A stretch of 64,000 nt of DNA from Buchnera aphidicola (Nurudea shiraii) (GTDB lineage: Bacteria > Pseudomonadota > Gammaproteobacteria > Enterobacterales > Enterobacteriaceae): contig CP140035.1 of NCBI GenBank assembly GCA_039829955.1, positions 543,771 through 607,770 of the forward strand. The letters run 5' to 3'. Of the stretch, positions 1-9,403 are shown in pieces; the stretch's first letter is position 1, and every line of letters starts with the position of its first letter. Position numbers and translations under genes: made by a program. Under the pieces are notes generated by a model that was not told the origin of the DNA, ran no database searches, and worked only from the letters and a program-made list of their open reading frames with translations.

Positions 1-131
1 ATTATGAAAAATTCTTCTCATGCCCCCTTTATCTCCGAACAACACAAATTTTGTTTTATAATACATCAATTTTCTAATTATATAAACACTTATCTATAAA
101 ATTTTTGAAAGCTTATTTATTTCAAAATAAG

Positions 132-635
132 TTAAAAAGGAATATCTTCATCATCAAAATCTAAATTATTTACATTAATATTTTCATCTTTTTTAGAATC
201 ATAACTTTCCTTATCATCTTTCAATAAATTTTTTTCTGGATCTCTCAAACTACTCTTAGAACGACCTAAAGAAGATGGATGATTAGAATTTCGACCCAAC
301 ATTTGCATAGTTCCTCCGATACTAACAATTATTTCCGTAACATAACGATCTATTCCATTTTGATCTTTCCATTTTCTAGTTTGTAACGATCCCTCAATAT
401 ATACTTGAGATCCTTTTTTCAGATATTCTCCAGCAATTTCAGCTAATCTATTAAAAAAAACAATCCTATGCCATTCCGTCTTTTCTTTCATTTCTCCAGT
501 ATTTTTATCCTTCCATGTTTCTGATGTAGCTAATGTAATATTAGTAACTGCTCCTCCATTTTGCATATATCGAACTTCTGGATTTTGTCCAAGATACCCA
601 ATAAGAATAACTTTGTTTACTCCTTTACTTGCCAT
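132..635 (-). CDS. ssb: Single-stranded DNA-binding protein SSB
   Basis: SSB coats single-stranded DNA during replication and repair and recruits partner proteins. The 167-residue product matches the E. coli family along the N-terminal OB fold (about residues 1-110, opening MASKGVNKVILIGYLGQNPE). A Ser/Lys/Asp-rich disordered linker follows, and the acidic tip DFDDEDIPF is the conserved partner-docking tail. The E. coli protein is slightly longer (178), the difference being in the linker. It is transcribed away from dnaB, with about 1 kb of empty DNA between. Nothing in the sequence suggests loss of function. Confidence 0.97.
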   Translation of the reverse strand: MASKGVNKVILIGYLGQNPEVRYMQNGGAVTNITLATSETWKDKNTGEMKEKTEWHRIVFFNRLAEIAGEYLKKGSQVYIEGSLQTRKWKDQNGIDRYVTEIIVSIGGTMQMLGRNSNHPSSLGRSKSSLRDPEKNLLKDDKESYDSKKDENINVNNLDFDDEDIPF

Positions 636-1677
636 TACGTATTTTCTCCAATATATTTTCTAATTGCTACTAAATTATAACCTTTATATTAAATAAATTT
701 TGTTACTTTTAAATTTTAAGTGATAATTTTAAATATAAATTATGATATAAAATAATCACATATTAATATTATAATACTTATTATTAAAAATAATAACTGT
801 TTACAAATTAAAAATAAAATTCCTTGAAATGTATACAATTTAATTACAAAAACAAATTATATCATATTTTAAAAGTAATTTACGTCTATTTATAATATTG
901 AAAGTTAGTAACTTTCAAAGTTTAAAATAAATATATTTCAAAAAAAATTAAATTATAAAATGTCTCTAAAAATATTTTTTATATTAAAATACTTTTATAA
1001 AATACATAGACTACTTTCAACACGTTTGAAGTATAAAAAACTAAATTAAATATAATATTAACTATAAACATCTTACAAAAACTACGATGTAAAATTTTAT
1101 TTTTTAAATTTTAAAATACAATATAAGTACAAAAACGTTTCTCAAAATACTTTACTTGTTAAATATGAATAAAATAATTGATCTATATTTAAAATGTCAA
1201 GAAACTAAAATTTAAATAAATTCTTTATACAAAATGTAAAATAACTACACGTTTATTATATTTATAATCTATATTATAAATCGTTTTGAAAAAATTTAAA
1301 ATTCATTCATTCTAAATTTAATAACATTTCAAAATACTATTGTAATAATATTTTATATCATATGGTAAAATTATTCTTAAATATCTTTAAAAACATAAAA
1401 TGCTTTATATTTAATAAATATATAAAAATTTTTCATATAGAAATCTTAAAACTATTAATTAATAATTAATAAAAACAAAATATTTTATTATTATAAAAAA
1501 ATAAAATTCATGTATTTTAAATTACTTAAGAATTATGTTAATTAAACTTATTAGTACCATCAAAAATTTTGTAAAGCATAAACATATGATTAACTTGAAA
1601 ACTCTACTATTACGTAACTTCTTATTTTAAAAATATAACTTTAAACTATTACAATTGAATTTCGGTGCTATATTAAA
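636..1677. other. Gene-free AT-rich spacer between ssb and dnaB
   Basis: About 1 kb between two divergent genes holds no open frame with recognisable similarity, no tRNA and no strong hairpin. It is nearly all A and T with many short homopolymer runs. It must contain the promoters of ssb and dnaB, but no clear -35/-10 pair stands out from the AT background. An eroded gene is possible; I could not identify one. Confidence 0.6.
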
Positions 1678-3063
1678 ATGTCAGAAAAAAAAATATTTCC
1701 TAATAAAATCAACAAACATTTTAAACTACCTCATTCTCTAGAAGCCGAACAATCCGTATTAGGTGGTTTAATGTTAGATAACGAGCAATGGGATTGTATA
1801 GCAGAAAAAATTACAGAACATGATTTTTTTAGCTTCCCGCACAAATTAATATTTAAAGAAATGCAATATTTACTAAATCGTGGATACCCTATTGATCTAA
1901 TTACACTATCAGAATCTCTAGAACAAAAAGGAGAATTAGAAAATGTAGGAAGATTTTCTTATTTAGCAGAACTATCCAAAAATATTCCTAGTACTGCTAA
2001 TATTTCTACTTATGCAGAAATTATTCATGAGCATTCCATTATTCGTGAAATAATTCAAGTTGCACAAAGAATAATTAATATTGGATATAACTTAAAAGGA
2101 CAAACTAGTGAAGAACTATTAAACATAGCTGAATCAAAAATATTCAACATCACAGAAAATAGATTAAATAAAAATACTGGCCCCAAAAACGTTGAACAAA
2201 TATTAGATGTAACCTTAAAAAATATTGAAGAACTATTTCATAATTCTAATCATGGAATTACCGGAATTAATACAGGATATCAAGATTTAAATAAAAAAAC
2301 ATCAGGATTGCAACCTTCTAACTTAATTATAATTGCTGCTCGTCCTTCAATGGGAAAAACAACATTTGCTATGAATATTTGCGAAAATATCGCTATGGCA
2401 TATGAAAAACCAGTTTTAATTTTTAGCCTAGAAATGTCTGGAGAACAAATAATGATGAGAGTTTTATCATCCTTATCTCGTGTAAATCAAGAAAAAATAC
2501 GAACAGGACAATTAAACGATGAAGATTGGTCTCGAATTTCCAGTACTATAAATATTTTATTAAAGAAAAAAAATATGTATATTGATGACTCATCAACTCT
2601 TACACCTACTGAAATGCGATCTAGATCACGTAGAATTTATAGAGAAAATAACGGATTAAGCTTAATTATGGTAGATTATCTACAACTTATAAAAGTTCCA
2701 TCACTCGTAGGCAACAGAACACTAGAAATAGCTGAAGTATCTAGAACTTTAAAAGCACTAGCAAAAGAACTACATGTACCTATAATAGCATTATCACAAT
2801 TAAATCGCTTATTAGAACAAAGAGGAGATAAAAGACCTATTAATTCTGATTTGCGAGAATCTGGATCACTTGAACAAGATGCAGATTTAATTATGTTTAT
2901 ATATAGAGATGAACTATATCACGAAAATACAGATTTAAAAGGTATAGCTGAAATTATTATAGGAAAACAAAGAAATGGACCAATTGGAACAATTAAATTA
3001 ACTTTTAATGGACATTGGTCACGATTCGATAATTATTCGAATTCTAAATACCATGAAAAATAA
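1678..3063 (+). CDS. dnaB: Replicative DNA helicase DnaB
   Basis: DnaB is the hexameric helicase that unwinds DNA at the fork and loads primase. The 461 residues align end to end with E. coli DnaB (471). The N-terminal domain (about 20-125) starts at LPHSLEAEQSVLGG. The RecA-like motor has Walker A ARPSMGKTT near residues 221-229 and Walker B VDYLQLI near 332-338, followed by an LNR and a RESGSLEQDAD segment typical of the family. There is no intein. The ATG at 1678 is chosen because it gives the expected N-terminus; the upstream sequence is weak in ribosome-binding signal. It is separated from gshB by 165 bases. Confidence 0.97.
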   Translation: MSEKKIFPNKINKHFKLPHSLEAEQSVLGGLMLDNEQWDCIAEKITEHDFFSFPHKLIFKEMQYLLNRGYPIDLITLSESLEQKGELENVGRFSYLAELSKNIPSTANISTYAEIIHEHSIIREIIQVAQRIINIGYNLKGQTSEELLNIAESKIFNITENRLNKNTGPKNVEQILDVTLKNIEELFHNSNHGITGINTGYQDLNKKTSGLQPSNLIIIAARPSMGKTTFAMNICENIAMAYEKPVLIFSLEMSGEQIMMRVLSSLSRVNQEKIRTGQLNDEDWSRISSTINILLKKKNMYIDDSSTLTPTEMRSRSRRIYRENNGLSLIMVDYLQLIKVPSLVGNRTLEIAEVSRTLKALAKELHVPIIALSQLNRLLEQRGDKRPINSDLRESGSLEQDADLIMFIYRDELYHENTDLKGIAEIIIGKQRNGPIGTIKLTFNGHWSRFDNYSNSKYHEK

Positions 3064-3228
3064 AATATAAAATTCAGTTGACAAAAATTTTCTATATTAT
3101 TAATATTTAAAGTTATTAGTTATCATTTAATTAAAAACTAAAAACATTTATTTTTATAAAAATTAATATTTAACTATTCATATTGTTTAAAAAGATTTTA
3201 ATTAATATAAATAAAAAATTTTCTATAT

Positions 3229-4188
3229 ATGAAAATAAAATTAGGAATAATAATGGATCCTATTTCTTCCATTAATATTAATAAAGATTCTAGTTTTGCT
3301 ATATTATTAGAAGCTCAAAAAAGAAAATATTCGATTTACTATATGGAACTTTTAGACTTATATTTAAAAAATGACCAACCTTTTTCTAAGGTTAAACTTT
3401 TATTTTTAAAGAACAATATGAAAAAATGGTTTTTTTTTAAAAAATCTAAAGATATTTCTTTGTCAAATTTAGATGTTATCTTAATGCGAAAAGATCCTCC
3501 CATTAACGAAAATTACATCTATACCACGTATATTCTTGAACAAGCTGAAAAACAAGGTGTACTCATTATTAACAAACCTAAATGCTTAAGAGATTTCAAT
3601 GAAAAATTGTTTTCTATACAATTTTCAAAATTTATTCCTCAAACCTTAGTTACTAGCGACATTTCTAAAATTGATAGTTTTATTCATAAACACAAAGAAA
3701 TTATAATAAAACCATTAAATGGAATGGGAGGTTTATCTATTTTCAAAATCAAACATAATGACCCTAATAAAATGGTAATAATTGAAACAATGACTAGTCA
3801 TGGAACTAAATTATGTGTTTCACAAGTTTATATACCAGAAATTCAATATGGAGATAAAAGAATACTAATTATTAATGGAAAAGTGTTTCCTTGGTGCCTA
3901 GCTAGAATTCCTAAGATTAATGAAAATAGAGGTAATTTAGCTGCAGGAGGATTTGGAAAAGTTCAAAAACTTAATTCATATGACTGGAAAATAGCAAATT
4001 ATATATCTAAAGCTATAAAAAATCAAGGATTATATTTAATAGGTTTAGATATAATCGGAAAGAAGTTGATAGAAATTAATGTCACTAGCCCAACATGTAT
4101 ACAAGAAATTGAAGCTCAATGTAACATATCTATACGAAAAATTATTTTAGACTCAATAGAAGAACTTTTAATTAAAAATAATAATTAA
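3229..4188 (+). CDS. gshB: Glutathione synthetase
   Basis: Catalyses ATP-dependent addition of glycine to gamma-glutamylcysteine, the second step of glutathione synthesis. The 319-residue product matches E. coli GshB (about 316) throughout: N-terminal IKLGIIMDPI, VILMRKDPP in the substrate domain, and the ATP-grasp part with IIKPLNGMGG, RGNLAAGGFGK and the metal-site segment IEINVTSPT near the C-terminus. It heads a same-strand run gshB-yqgE-ruvX, the order found in E. coli. Confidence 0.96.
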   Translation: MKIKLGIIMDPISSININKDSSFAILLEAQKRKYSIYYMELLDLYLKNDQPFSKVKLLFLKNNMKKWFFFKKSKDISLSNLDVILMRKDPPINENYIYTTYILEQAEKQGVLIINKPKCLRDFNEKLFSIQFSKFIPQTLVTSDISKIDSFIHKHKEIIIKPLNGMGGLSIFKIKHNDPNKMVIIETMTSHGTKLCVSQVYIPEIQYGDKRILIINGKVFPWCLARIPKINENRGNLAAGGFGKVQKLNSYDWKIANYISKAIKNQGLYLIGLDIIGKKLIEINVTSPTCIQEIEAQCNISIRKIILDSIEELLIKNNN

Positions 4189-4251
4189 CTCGTTCACATA
4201 TAACATTCTTTTAAAAATCTTACCGAAATTATAAAATAACAGGAATTAAAA

Positions 4252-4821
4252 GTGAAAATTAGTTTTCAAAATCATTTCTTGATAGCTATGCCTAATCTAA
4301 GAAATCCATTTTTTAAAAAATCTGTAATATATATATTTAAACATGATAATAACGGAGCAATGGGTATTATTATTAACAAACCTATTGAAAATTTAACAAT
4401 TGAAAAAATACTAAATGAACTTAAAATTAATATTTCATCTAATAATACTTTAAGTCATCTAAACAAACCCGTTATAATTGGAGGACCAATATCCGAAGAT
4501 CGCGGTTTTATTCTACACTCTTTTAAAAAAAAATTTATTTCTAGTATACTTATATCAAAAAATATTTTTATAACATCATCTCGAGATATATTAGAATATA
4601 TAGCTAATAATCAAGATTCTAAAAATATGATCATGACATTAGGACATTGTATTTGGAATAAAAATCAATTAGAAAATGAAATACTGAATAATATCTGGTT
4701 AACTACATCAGCAAATAACTCGATTTTGTTTAATACTCCTTTATCAGAAAAATGGGTTAAGTCAGCCCAAAATATAGGAATAGATATAAATATATTATCT
4801 ACAAATTTTGGACATGCATAA
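4252..4821 (+). CDS. yqgE: YqgE/AlgH family protein (UPF0301)
   Basis: A conserved protein of unknown biochemical function. The 189 residues follow E. coli YqgE closely, with NHFLIAMPNLRNPFF at the start, NGAMGIIINKP, the GGPISEDRGFILH block, TSRDILE, and the ending GHA. The start is a GTG at 4252 preceded by the ribosome-binding sequence AGGAA about 7 bases upstream. It lies 63 bases after gshB and 2 bases before ruvX, so it is probably co-transcribed and translationally linked to ruvX. Confidence 0.93.
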   Translation: MKISFQNHFLIAMPNLRNPFFKKSVIYIFKHDNNGAMGIIINKPIENLTIEKILNELKINISSNNTLSHLNKPVIIGGPISEDRGFILHSFKKKFISSILISKNIFITSSRDILEYIANNQDSKNMIMTLGHCIWNKNQLENEILNNIWLTTSANNSILFNTPLSEKWVKSAQNIGIDINILSTNFGHA

Positions 4822-4823
4822 TA

Positions 4824-5240
4824 ATGATCGTTATAGCGTTTGATTTTGGAATTAAAAACATTGGAGTAGCAGTGGGACAAAATATAACATACACTGCGCA
4901 AAGATTGTCTTCTATAAAAATAAAAAATAACAAAATCAATTTTAAAAAAATTAAACAGTTATTTTTAGAATGGCAACCAAATTCTATAATTGTCGGACTA
5001 CCATTAAATATGGATGGCACTAAGCAAAATATTACACAACAAGTAGAAAAATTTTCAAAAAAAATATCTTTACATTTTAAAATACCTATTTATTTTCACG
5101 ATGAAAGATTAACTACAATAGAAGCAAAATCAATATTGTTTAAAACAAACGGATCAAAATCTTTAAAAAAAGAAATAATTGATTCTACTTCTGCTGTACT
5201 TATTTTAGAAAGTTGGTTAAAAGAAAATATAAGCCCTTAA
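4824..5240 (+). CDS. ruvX: RuvX/YqgF, RNase H-fold nuclease of 16S rRNA processing
   Basis: YqgF has an RNase H-like fold and takes part in maturing the 5' end of 16S rRNA; a resolvase role has also been proposed for the family. The 138-residue product keeps the acidic active-site motifs: an Asp in FDFGIKNIGVAVG near the N-terminus, the GLPLNMDG loop, DERLTTIEA in the middle and IDSTSAVLILESW near the end. The start ATG lies 2 bases after the yqgE stop. In E. coli the downstream genes would be yggR-yggS and so on to hemW; here the leucine cluster stands between ruvX and hemW. Confidence 0.94.
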   Translation: MIVIAFDFGIKNIGVAVGQNITYTAQRLSSIKIKNNKINFKKIKQLFLEWQPNSIIVGLPLNMDGTKQNITQQVEKFSKKISLHFKIPIYFHDERLTTIEAKSILFKTNGSKSLKKEIIDSTSAVLILESWLKENISP

Positions 5241-5397
5241 AATTACTAAAACTCATGAAATAAAAAATATTATACTTATTCACTTTAAATTTATTAACTA
5301 CAATTACAGTTATCAACAATATATGAACGCAAAAATTGCACAAATTTTTACATCCATATCTAAAAAATCAGAAATATTTTTAAAAAATTTAAACTAA

Positions 5398-6945
5398 TTA
5401 AGATCTTTTAAACTTTTTATCAACTTTTTTTATTTTCCAAACAACATTTAAAATATTTATCATCGCTCTGATAAAAGATTCTATAATATCCTTAGAAAAA
5501 CAACCTACTCCATATAAATTACGACTTCCGTATTGTGCCTGAATTTCAACATGTCCAAAAAAATCAAATTTTTTATTTTTTATTATTGAAGAAAAACTTT
5601 TTATTTCAACATTATAAGATGATAACTTGTTCAACGCTTTGCATATAGAGTGTATTAGTCCATTTTTAGTTTTAACGACTTCAGTTTTCAATTCTAACCC
5701 GCACATCAATTGCAACGTTAAACAACATGCACCATTTAAGCTTAATGCTATATTAAAATATTTTAACTTAAAATATTCAAATAATTTTTCTTCCGGATCA
5801 ACAAAAGCTAATATTTCTAAATCATAGTCAAATACCTGACCTTTATTGTCTGCAAATTGTAAAAAAGAACTATATAAATTTTCTAAATTATAATCACTGT
5901 TTTCTTTATAACCCATATTAGACATATAATGTTTAATAGCTGATCTACCAGATCTAGAGGTTAAATTAAACATCATGGGACTTAGACCAATAACTTCAGG
6001 AACTATTATTTCATAATTCTTTCTATTTTTTAGTACTCCGTCTTGATGAACTCCAGAAGAATGTAAAAAAGCATTACTACCTACTATAGCTTTATTAGGA
6101 GAAATCGGAACATCACAAATTTTACTAATAATTTTACTAGTATTAAAAATTTCTTTATATTTAATATTAGTATACACTTTGAAAATATCTTGTCTGATTT
6201 TAACTGCCATCATGACTTCTTCTAAAGCAGCATTTCCAGCTCGTTCTCCTATTCCATTAATTGTCCCCTCTATTTGTCTAGCTCCTGCTTGTATAGCAGA
6301 AATGGAGTTAGCTACTGCCATCCCCAAATCATTATGACAATGAACAGAAATAACAGCCTTATCAATGTTTGGGACTTTATTATATAAAGAAGTAATAATG
6401 TTTTTAAATTGACTTGGAACGGCATAACCTACCGTATCTGGAATATTAATCGTAGTAGCCCCAGACTTAATAGCTATTTCTACAATACGACACAAATTAT
6501 CTAAATTTGTTCTTCCAGCATCTTCACATGAAAACTCAACATCATCTGTATACTTACGAGCTCGTTTGATAGAACATGTAGCCATTTCTATAATTTCACT
6601 AAATGTTTTTCTTAATTTAGACTTCATATGCAAATTAGAAGTACCTAAAAATATATGAATTCGAAATGATACAGCATGTTTCATAGATTCAGCAGCTATA
6701 TCTATATCCTTATAAATACATCGAGCTAAACTACAAACTTTAGAATTTTTAACATGTTTAGATATAATATCTACAGCTAAAAAATCACCAGGCGAAGAAA
6801 CGGGAAATCCAACCTCTATAACATCAATACCTAGTTTTTCTAAAGCTAAAGCTATTTTTAACTTTTTTTTTGCACTTAAACTTGATTTTAAAGATTGTTC
6901 ACCATCACGTAGCGTTGTATCAAAAATAATTAATTGTTGAGTCAT
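5398..6945 (-). CDS. leuA: 2-isopropylmalate synthase
   Basis: LeuA condenses acetyl-CoA with 2-oxoisovalerate, the committed step of leucine synthesis. The 515-residue protein (E. coli 523) has the intact TIM-barrel catalytic half: FDTTLRDGEQS, VEFSCEDAGR, the metal-binding HCHNDLG segment and GIGERAGNAALEE. The C-terminal regulatory domain (about 390-515) is present but diverges where the family has its conserved GNGPVDA stretch; here the residues read KNGLIHS (about 5645-5665). This could weaken leucine feedback, which is inference. An AGGAAAAT ribosome-binding site precedes the ATG. It is the last gene of a permuted cluster, 397 bases after leuD. Confidence 0.96.
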   Translation of the reverse strand: MTQQLIIFDTTLRDGEQSLKSSLSAKKKLKIALALEKLGIDVIEVGFPVSSPGDFLAVDIISKHVKNSKVCSLARCIYKDIDIAAESMKHAVSFRIHIFLGTSNLHMKSKLRKTFSEIIEMATCSIKRARKYTDDVEFSCEDAGRTNLDNLCRIVEIAIKSGATTINIPDTVGYAVPSQFKNIITSLYNKVPNIDKAVISVHCHNDLGMAVANSISAIQAGARQIEGTINGIGERAGNAALEEVMMAVKIRQDIFKVYTNIKYKEIFNTSKIISKICDVPISPNKAIVGSNAFLHSSGVHQDGVLKNRKNYEIIVPEVIGLSPMMFNLTSRSGRSAIKHYMSNMGYKENSDYNLENLYSSFLQFADNKGQVFDYDLEILAFVDPEEKLFEYFKLKYFNIALSLNGACCLTLQLMCGLELKTEVVKTKNGLIHSICKALNKLSSYNVEIKSFSSIIKNKKFDFFGHVEIQAQYGSRNLYGVGCFSKDIIESFIRAMINILNVVWKIKKVDKKFKRS

Positions 6946-7342
6946 CTATTTTCCTAAAGATTCAATATACTATAAAATTTATTAAAATTGATAAAAACAA
7001 AGTACCTTTTATCTAAACTATAGTTTTAAAAAAATAAAACAGTCTATCAATAACAAATATTGAAAATAACAAACCTATTTATACTAAAACATAACGCAAT
7101 AAGCATTAACTTTAACTAATCTTAAAAATGTGCAAAATTAATTTAAATTTATTCATGAAATGTAATATATTAAAAATATAAAATCATATTTCTTGTTAAG
7201 AAAATAAACTATCTTATTATTTAAACAATACAAAATAACTTTAAAATAACTTTTGAAAATTAAAAAATTTATTTAATACATACACTTGAAAAAATTTACT
7301 AACATATTTCAATATCCTTAAAATTAAAATATCTATATAAAA
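6946..7342. other. Spacer between leuD and leuA, no gene seen
   Basis: These 397 bases separate leuD from leuA on the same strand. No open frame resembles a Buchnera plasmid replication gene (repA1 or repA2) or yqhA, the genes that neighbour leu genes on plasmids. If the cluster arrived by plasmid insertion, this is where the former plasmid backbone would have been. It probably carries the leuA promoter. Confidence 0.5.
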
Positions 7343-7954
7343 TTATTTAAAAATAACAAAAAACTTAGGTATTTTACTTTCGTAATCTCTTATTTCTTTA
7401 TTATATTTTAAAGTTAAATCTATGTCATCTAATCCATTTAACATACAATGTTTATGAAAACTATTAATTTTAAATACATAACTCTCACTATCAATTAAAA
7501 CTTTATTATTAACTAAATCTATAGTTATTAAAGTATTAAAGTTTTTAGAAGTTATTAAAAATAAATCATTTATAATATTTTCAGAAAGTTCAATAGGTAA
7601 TAAATTATTTTTAATACTATTACTATAAAAAATATCAGAAAAACTAGACGCTAAAATCACCTTAAATCCATAGTCTACTAAAGCCCAGACAGCATGTTCT
7701 CTTGATGAACCACACCCAAAGTTATTTCTTGATAATAAAATAGTCGCATTTTTATAATATGGTTTATTTAAAATAAAATTAGAATTTAATACTAAGCCAT
7801 TGTCATCTAAATATCTCCAGTTATAAAATACATGTTTTCCAAATCCTGACTTATTAACTTTTTGCAAAAATTGCTTTGGAATAATTGAATCAGTATCCAC
7901 ATTAGACATATTTAAAGGTACTACAATCCCTGTATGACGAACAAATTTAGACAT
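7343..7954 (-). CDS. leuD: 3-isopropylmalate dehydratase small subunit
   Basis: LeuD is the swivel-domain subunit that works with LeuC to isomerise 2- to 3-isopropylmalate. The 203-residue product matches E. coli LeuD (201) from MSKFVRHTGIVVPLNMSNVDTD through the substrate loop NFGCGSSREHAVWAL to ILASSFSDIFYSNS. It starts 48 bases after the leuC stop on the same strand, with AAGAAGG shortly before the ATG, so leuB-leuC-leuD form one operon. Confidence 0.96.
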   Translation of the reverse strand: MSKFVRHTGIVVPLNMSNVDTDSIIPKQFLQKVNKSGFGKHVFYNWRYLDDNGLVLNSNFILNKPYYKNATILLSRNNFGCGSSREHAVWALVDYGFKVILASSFSDIFYSNSIKNNLLPIELSENIINDLFLITSKNFNTLITIDLVNNKVLIDSESYVFKINSFHKHCMLNGLDDIDLTLKYNKEIRDYESKIPKFFVIFK

Positions 7955-8002
7955 TTTACAACCTTCTTATATTAAATATAATATTTATAAAATTTTTCTG
8001 TT

Positions 8003-9403
8003 CTATATTAAACTTCTAACATCCACAAAACGACCAAAAATTGCTGCTGCAGCTGCCATCATAGGACTAACTAAATGAGTTCTACCACCTCTTCCTTGAC
8101 GTCCTTCAAAATTTCTATTACTAGTAGAAGCACAACGTTCCTTATTATTTAAATGATCTCCATTCATAGCCAAACACATAGAGCAACCAGGATAACGCCA
8201 TTCAAACCCGGAGCGAAGAAAAATTTTATCTAATCCTTCTTTTTCTGCTTGTATCTTTACCAAACCAGATCCAGGAACAATAATTGCCTGTACAGTTTTA
8301 GCTACACGTCTATGCTCTACTATTTTTGCTATACTACGTAAATCTTCTATTCTAGAATTAGTACAAGATCCAATAAAAACTTTATCAATAAGTACATCTT
8401 TTAAAAACATTCCAGGTTCCAGTCCCATATATTCTAATGATTTTTCTGCAGTGTCTTTTTCTAGAAAGTTATCATAAGAATCAAGATATGGAATTTTCTC
8501 GTCAATAGATATTACTTGACTAGGATTAGTTCCCCAAGTAACCTGAGGTAAAATAGTAGATACATCTAATATAAATTTTTTGTTAAACACTACTCCTATA
8601 TCAGAATGCAAAGAATTCCAATATAATAATGCATTTTCCCAATCTGTTTCTTTAGGAGAATATTTTTTATATTTTAAATACTTAAAAGTAATTACATCCG
8701 GAGCAATAATTCCAGATTTAGCACCCATTTCAATAACCATATTACACATAGTCATTCTACTTTCCATACTTAAATACGAAATAGTATTTCCAGAAAACTC
8801 TATCACATATCCAGTACCACCAGATACACCTAATTTTCGAATTATAAATAAAATTATATCTTTTGCTGTTGTTCCATAACTTATTTTACCATTTATTTCT
8901 ATATTCATACTTTTAAATCGATTTTGCTTTAATGTTTGTGTAGATAACACATGTTCTACTTCTGATGTACCAATACCTAATGACAATGTTCCAAAAGCTC
9001 CATGGGTAGAAGTATGAGAATCTCCACATACTATCAACATTCCAGGTAAAATCATACCTTGTTCAGGACTCACAACATGAACTATTCCTTGATTTAAATT
9101 ATCTATTCCAAATAACTTAATATTAAATTCTTCACAATTTTTCTGTAATACATCCATTTGCTTTCTAGCTAATCTAGTAGCACAATTCATGTCTCTACTC
9201 ACTGTCGGAACATTATGATCCATAGTAGCAAAAGTTTTTTTAGGCTGTCTTAACGTTCTATTTTTCAAACGTATTTCATGAAAAGCTTGAGGAGAAGTAA
9301 CTTCATGAATTAAATGCAAATCTACATACAAAATTGGAGATTGATTATTTTCTTCACACACTACATGCGAATCAAACAATTTCTGATAGAGTGTCTTTTT
9401 CAT
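8003..9403 (-). CDS. leuC: 3-isopropylmalate dehydratase large subunit
   Basis: LeuC is the aconitase-fold subunit carrying a [4Fe-4S] cluster. The 466 residues equal the E. coli length. Cluster ligands are visible in IGSCTNSRIEDL and in GCSMCLAMN (Cys near 347, 407 and 410). The N-terminus has YVDLHLIHEVTSPQAF and the middle the THGAFGTLSLGIGTSE block. Its ATG overlaps the leuB stop as ATGA, a sign of translational coupling. Its cluster depends on the isc/hsc genes at 57-61 kb. Confidence 0.97.
   Translation of the reverse strand: MKKTLYQKLFDSHVVCEENNQSPILYVDLHLIHEVTSPQAFHEIRLKNRTLRQPKKTFATMDHNVPTVSRDMNCATRLARKQMDVLQKNCEEFNIKLFGIDNLNQGIVHVVSPEQGMILPGMLIVCGDSHTSTHGAFGTLSLGIGTSEVEHVLSTQTLKQNRFKSMNIEINGKISYGTTAKDIILFIIRKLGVSGGTGYVIEFSGNTISYLSMESRMTMCNMVIEMGAKSGIIAPDVITFKYLKYKKYSPKETDWENALLYWNSLHSDIGVVFNKKFILDVSTILPQVTWGTNPSQVISIDEKIPYLDSYDNFLEKDTAEKSLEYMGLEPGMFLKDVLIDKVFIGSCTNSRIEDLRSIAKIVEHRRVAKTVQAIIVPGSGLVKIQAEKEGLDKIFLRSGFEWRYPGCSMCLAMNGDHLNNKERCASTSNRNFEGRQGRGGRTHLVSPMMAAAAAIFGRFVDVRSLI

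Noticed and set aside
5323..5397. A 24-codon open frame ending right at the leuA stop, considered as a yggS remnant at the leu insertion point
   Set aside because: Too short, and none of the YggS motifs (AVSKTKP, FGENY) can be read in it or next to it.
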